The notes under the pieces: generated by a model | The model's database searches: none | Seen by the model: only the letters and a program-made list of their open reading frames with translations | Told to the model about the DNA's origin: nothing | Source of the DNA: Cardiocondyla obscurior | Taxonomy: Eukaryota; Arthropoda; Insecta; Hymenoptera; Formicidae | Assembly (NCBI RefSeq): GCF_019399895.1 | Contig: NC_091864.1 | Location: 350,001-414,000 of the forward strand | Direction: 5' to 3' | Length of the DNA: 64,000 nt | Translations under genes and position numbers: made by a program | In this document: positions 60,501 to 64,000 of the stretch, piece by piece | How the letters are laid out: each line of letters opens with the position of its first letter | Position numbering within the stretch: the stretch's first letter is position 1

Positions 60501-63500
60501 TAACCGCTGGCTTTCAAGACGTATACCACCGCCGCGGCGTGAAAGGGAACTCGCGGAAATAATCGCGCCCGCAACGTGCTCCATTTCGCGCGTTAATTGT
60601 CTATCTGGCCCCGCTTTAATCGTGGCACCTTATGAGATTCGCATATATTAAGCCAGAGTAATTAAATAAAAGATATTAACTCTTAATTACTCGGTAAAAT
60701 ACACGCTACGACCATCCGTCACGTGTACTATTGTCCGTCATTAAAACGTTTCTGCGAAATATTTCACTGCCGTACAAGTACAAGATTTAATTATTTATTT
60801 CAACAATATCGTTTGCAATTAAGATAGCCGGTAGTTTTATGATAACGCTGTGGAAAATCAAAAGGGCTTCTCACGACTATTACTGCTCGCGAATCGCAAG
60901 CGCGATCAACGCGAGCGTCGACCCGCATTCTCTGAACGACACTCGATGAGATATTTAAACCGGTGCTTTGTTCCCCGTGCCCTGCATCTAAAAAGAATCT
61001 CACCGCGCTAATGAGCGCGTTGTAAATCGAGACCATCCGATCTTTTATTCTTAACCGGAACGCTATTTTCCGAGAAGCAATCTCCCTCAAAGCTCTCTTT
61101 CTCAAACGCGGAGAAATCCGATTACAAAGGAATTACGAACGACTCGCGAGATGATGCGCCAGAACGGTTCTCCAATTGATCGCTGGTCCAAGCGCCAATC
61201 AATGCGTATTACCACGAAACGTTAATATAATATAGAACCACAATGAAACGATCTGCAACCAGCGTTAACGCCCTTATTTGGCTGAGTATGGTTATTAATT
61301 CAGTGACGCAAATCAATTCAAGCGTCATTCTATCATTTTTTATCGTCTGATTGCAAAGAAAAAAAATTCTATACATACTTAAACTCAATCATAATTTTAT
61401 AATGCTTCTAACAATAAATACTCGAGACGAATAAATTTATAATTTATAATTAGAAATCTCAATCGTTGCGAGTATCATAAAATTACGGGTCTAGAAACGA
61501 CTATATCTTCCTCTCATCGCGTCGCGAACCGCGGCCAGCTGGTCACGATTAATGCGGAATAAGCCTCAGATTGAACGCGTCCGCCGCGGGAATTATGACG
61601 CCTCCTGCGAAGAGACTGCGCGGACAAGATGATTGTCGGGAGTTTCCTTTAGATTCGAATAATCACGCGAGGTAGCACCTAATTGATTCGTCGCGGAACG
61701 AAAATCCCGCGGGACGTGATTGCAATTTACGCCTCGGGAGAAAGTGGACCGATAGAGTCGCGCGCGCTTTTCATCCTCGCGGGATTTCAGCCGGGGAAGT
61801 CGCATGTGTGCCCGCGTTTCTCTTTCGGATTAAAGTCGTCGTTAAAGCGCGCTTTTCCTTGCCTGTGTCGACTAGGTCGAGCGCTTTCATCAAGATAATG
61901 CTGCACCTTCCACGTACGGCGGAACCTCGAAAAGATCGAGAGAGAGAGAGAGACAGAGAAAAAAATATATTTCGGATATTTTCTTTAAAACCTAGTAGGG
62001 ATTCTTATTTCATCCAGCTTGCGGCGAACGCTTTTAGCCGTGCAAATGTATCTGCAAGTCACACGGGGTGTTCGCGCGGGTTCGAAAAGTCCTGGGAGCT
62101 CGAGCTTCCGAGCAGCGAAATAAAGCCATAAAACCCGGAGAAAAATAACGTAACCACCATCTGGGTACTTGACACCGGGGGTTTATACGCGCGTTACTTT
62201 CGATGGAAGTGGCTTGTACACTCGGGCCGGATCGACGGCAAGGGCGGTCTTGGGAAGAGCAGGATGTAGGAGGATGTTGTTGTTGACCCACGGGGCAGGA
62301 ACAGGTTTCGAATTCGGATTATGCCGGGCCGAAAAACCGCTCCTCCGTACGGCACGGACGTTCCTCTTACGATCGTTTCCCCGTACAGGCTGCGTCGAGG
62401 TGTGCGTGCATCGACCCCCCACGCAATTCTGTAGTAAAAGCGTTCTCCTCCGGCTCCGATTCTCCTTCTTCGTCCTTGAAAGCCTCCTCTCCCGTCGCCG
62501 CCTTCCTACGAGGTAACTCATGCGAGAGTGACCGTACGTCGGAGTGCCTCCGCGCGGAGAGAGAGAGCCTCTCCCGATAATATATATTCACCTTCGACTT
62601 CGCCGGAGCGGGAGCAGGTAGCGGGGAACCTAGATCGTAAACGTAATCATCTTGTTCTCGAAATAAGACGCATAAGGGCAGAATCCCGGGAGAAGAAGAG
62701 GGGGGCGAGAAAGGGCTCGAAGAGAAAGAAGAACGTCTTCTATTTCGCTCGCTCTTTCGATCGGGTCCAGTTCGAACCAACTCGAGTTCGCGGAGGGTTA
62801 TCGTCCTTGAGGCAAGCCTTGGGACGGGACGTACTCCGTCACGGATGACAGGTCCCTTATCCCGCAGTTGCTTATCTCGCTCCTGTTTACCGACGACAAG
62901 GAGATAGCAGCGGGTAGGGTTCGACCGATTACTCTAAGCGCGGAATTCTGCGAGGAAACGATTTTCCGCGTAACGGATGTATTGTAGAAATAAGAGCAAC
63001 GATGGTACATTTTTATTTTTTTAGACGCTTTCTTTTACGATATTTTGGGAGCACTCCTGCGATCCCCCGGTGTGTATCTTTTGCACTCCCTCGCTCAAAA
63101 GTTACAGCATCAAGGGAAAGTTACTTTTCTTTTTTTTTTTTTTTTCGCATGTAACTGTATTTTATATCCCATTATTTCATCGTTTTTTTTTTAATCCCTT
63201 TTGTATTTAACAATTTATTATAATTAAAAATTAAAATTAATAACTACAATTAATATTTCTTTTAATTTCTTCTTTATATTTTTAATATATATTATTCTCC
63301 CAAGGACTCTTTACGTTGCAGCTGTATCACGTATGAAATTTGTGTCGAGTGGCTCTCGCGTTTAATTACTCGGTATTTGTCACGTATAGTACACGAGAAG
63401 TACGTTACGTCTCATCGGAATACGCAATCCGTGACTTCAGTCGATATTAGCTGCACGTGTGACTGCCTAAAATGCACTTGAAGTATCTCGAAATTTTTGT

Positions 63501-64000
63501 ACGTGCTTTCGGCAGCCCAAACAACATGCCAAGTATTTAATAACGATCCGTTTCGAAATCGGGCGCGGCATTTCTCGCCGAAAATAAATCGTCTCCTATT
63601 ACCAAAGTTTCATTGCGTATTATTATATATTTTATAATTTTTTTTACGTGCCATTTATTAATATTCCGAATAAAATTAATCAGAATCGCGCGAGTAGATC
63701 GCGTAATCGTGATTCTAGCGCGACTAAGTGACGACCAGATGCCACTTCTCGGTGTAATAAAGCGAGGCTCTCTTAATGCGGGTTAAGGAACGGCTACGGG
63801 AACACGCATAGAGAAGGAGAGCCGGCTCTCTCGGTCCACACTCTCGAATCACGCTTCGAGGGGTCCTTTCGCTTTGTTGTTCGACGGCGACGCCACTTCT
63901 GCGGCGTGCACGCACTTCGGGTACGCGGTCCGCGCGGCGAGTTTCTAACGGTGCCTGCGTGTATGCACATATTAGAAATTGTTTACGATTATTACGCGGA
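57573..64000. other. Gene-free right flank, as far as visible
   Basis: No exon, RNA gene or mobile element that I can support. CpG-rich, open on both strands at about 59,600-60,600 and 61,600-62,850 with GA/CT tracts, which may be regulatory DNA or 5' sequence of a gene beyond the window. A small hairpin-rich patch lies at 58,980-59,050 (GCGTTAG/CTAACGC and two AACGC-x-GCTTTGC words). TATA-like and T-run-rich DNA at 63,120-63,300. Confidence 0.45.

Noticed and set aside
62367..62780. 137-codon minus-strand frame with an acidic segment
   Set aside because: Low-complexity Ser/Arg-rich in a GC-rich region, overlapped by open frames in other frames. No domain, promoter or splice context that I can see.
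1..64000. CRISPR arrays, bacterial operons or prophage
   Set aside because: No regularly spaced direct repeats with unique spacers. All real genes are intron-split, and the DNA is eukaryotic.

Overview
The window is animal nuclear DNA. It has short exons with GT..AG introns, AT-rich introns full of homopolymer runs, and abundant CpG that has not been depleted. Together with arthropod-type proteins (a clip-domain serine protease and an insect-style receptor guanylate cyclase) this points to an insect. Hymenoptera, perhaps an ant, is my best guess, but that is an inference.

Positions 78-38207 (+) hold the 3' part of one large gene for a membrane receptor guanylate cyclase. Sixteen exons join without a frame error (2541 nt, 846 residues plus stop). 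In order they encode the end of the extracellular domain, a transmembrane helix, a kinase-homology domain, a coiled-coil dimerisation linker, the class III cyclase catalytic domain and a Gln/Ser/Pro-rich tail of about 200 residues. The 5' exons (most of the ligand-binding ectodomain) lie left of the window. Inside the 8-kb intron 6871-14941 there is a TATA+Inr core promoter at 12504-12538 and an ATG exon ending at a donor in the right phase to join the next cyclase exon. This could be an internal promoter for a short, soluble cyclase isoform, or the first exon of a nested gene.

Positions 43388-40271 (-) hold a complete eight-exon gene for a secreted CLIP-domain trypsin-like protease (449 aa) that converges on the cyclase. 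It has a TATATAAG promoter, signal peptide, six-Cys clip domain, R|IAGG activation site and an intact H/D/S triad. Such proteases act in arthropod haemolymph cascades (clotting, melanisation, Toll activation).

Positions 46906-49919 are a repeat-built block. Splice-site-bearing repeat modules sit at its two ends in inverted orientation. Inside are short tandem duplications, a 422-bp tandem repeat with nearly identical copies, and a 462-bp loopless palindrome with TA-flanked, CAGTG-type ends inserted into one repeat copy. Related modules occur within the cyclase intron at 22786-23401. This is the most unusual structure in the window.

Positions 57572-55292 (-) hold a complete three-exon gene for a 158-aa secreted protein of no family I recognise, also with a TATATAAG promoter. 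The rest (50.2-55.3 kb and 57.6-64 kb) shows no gene I can support.
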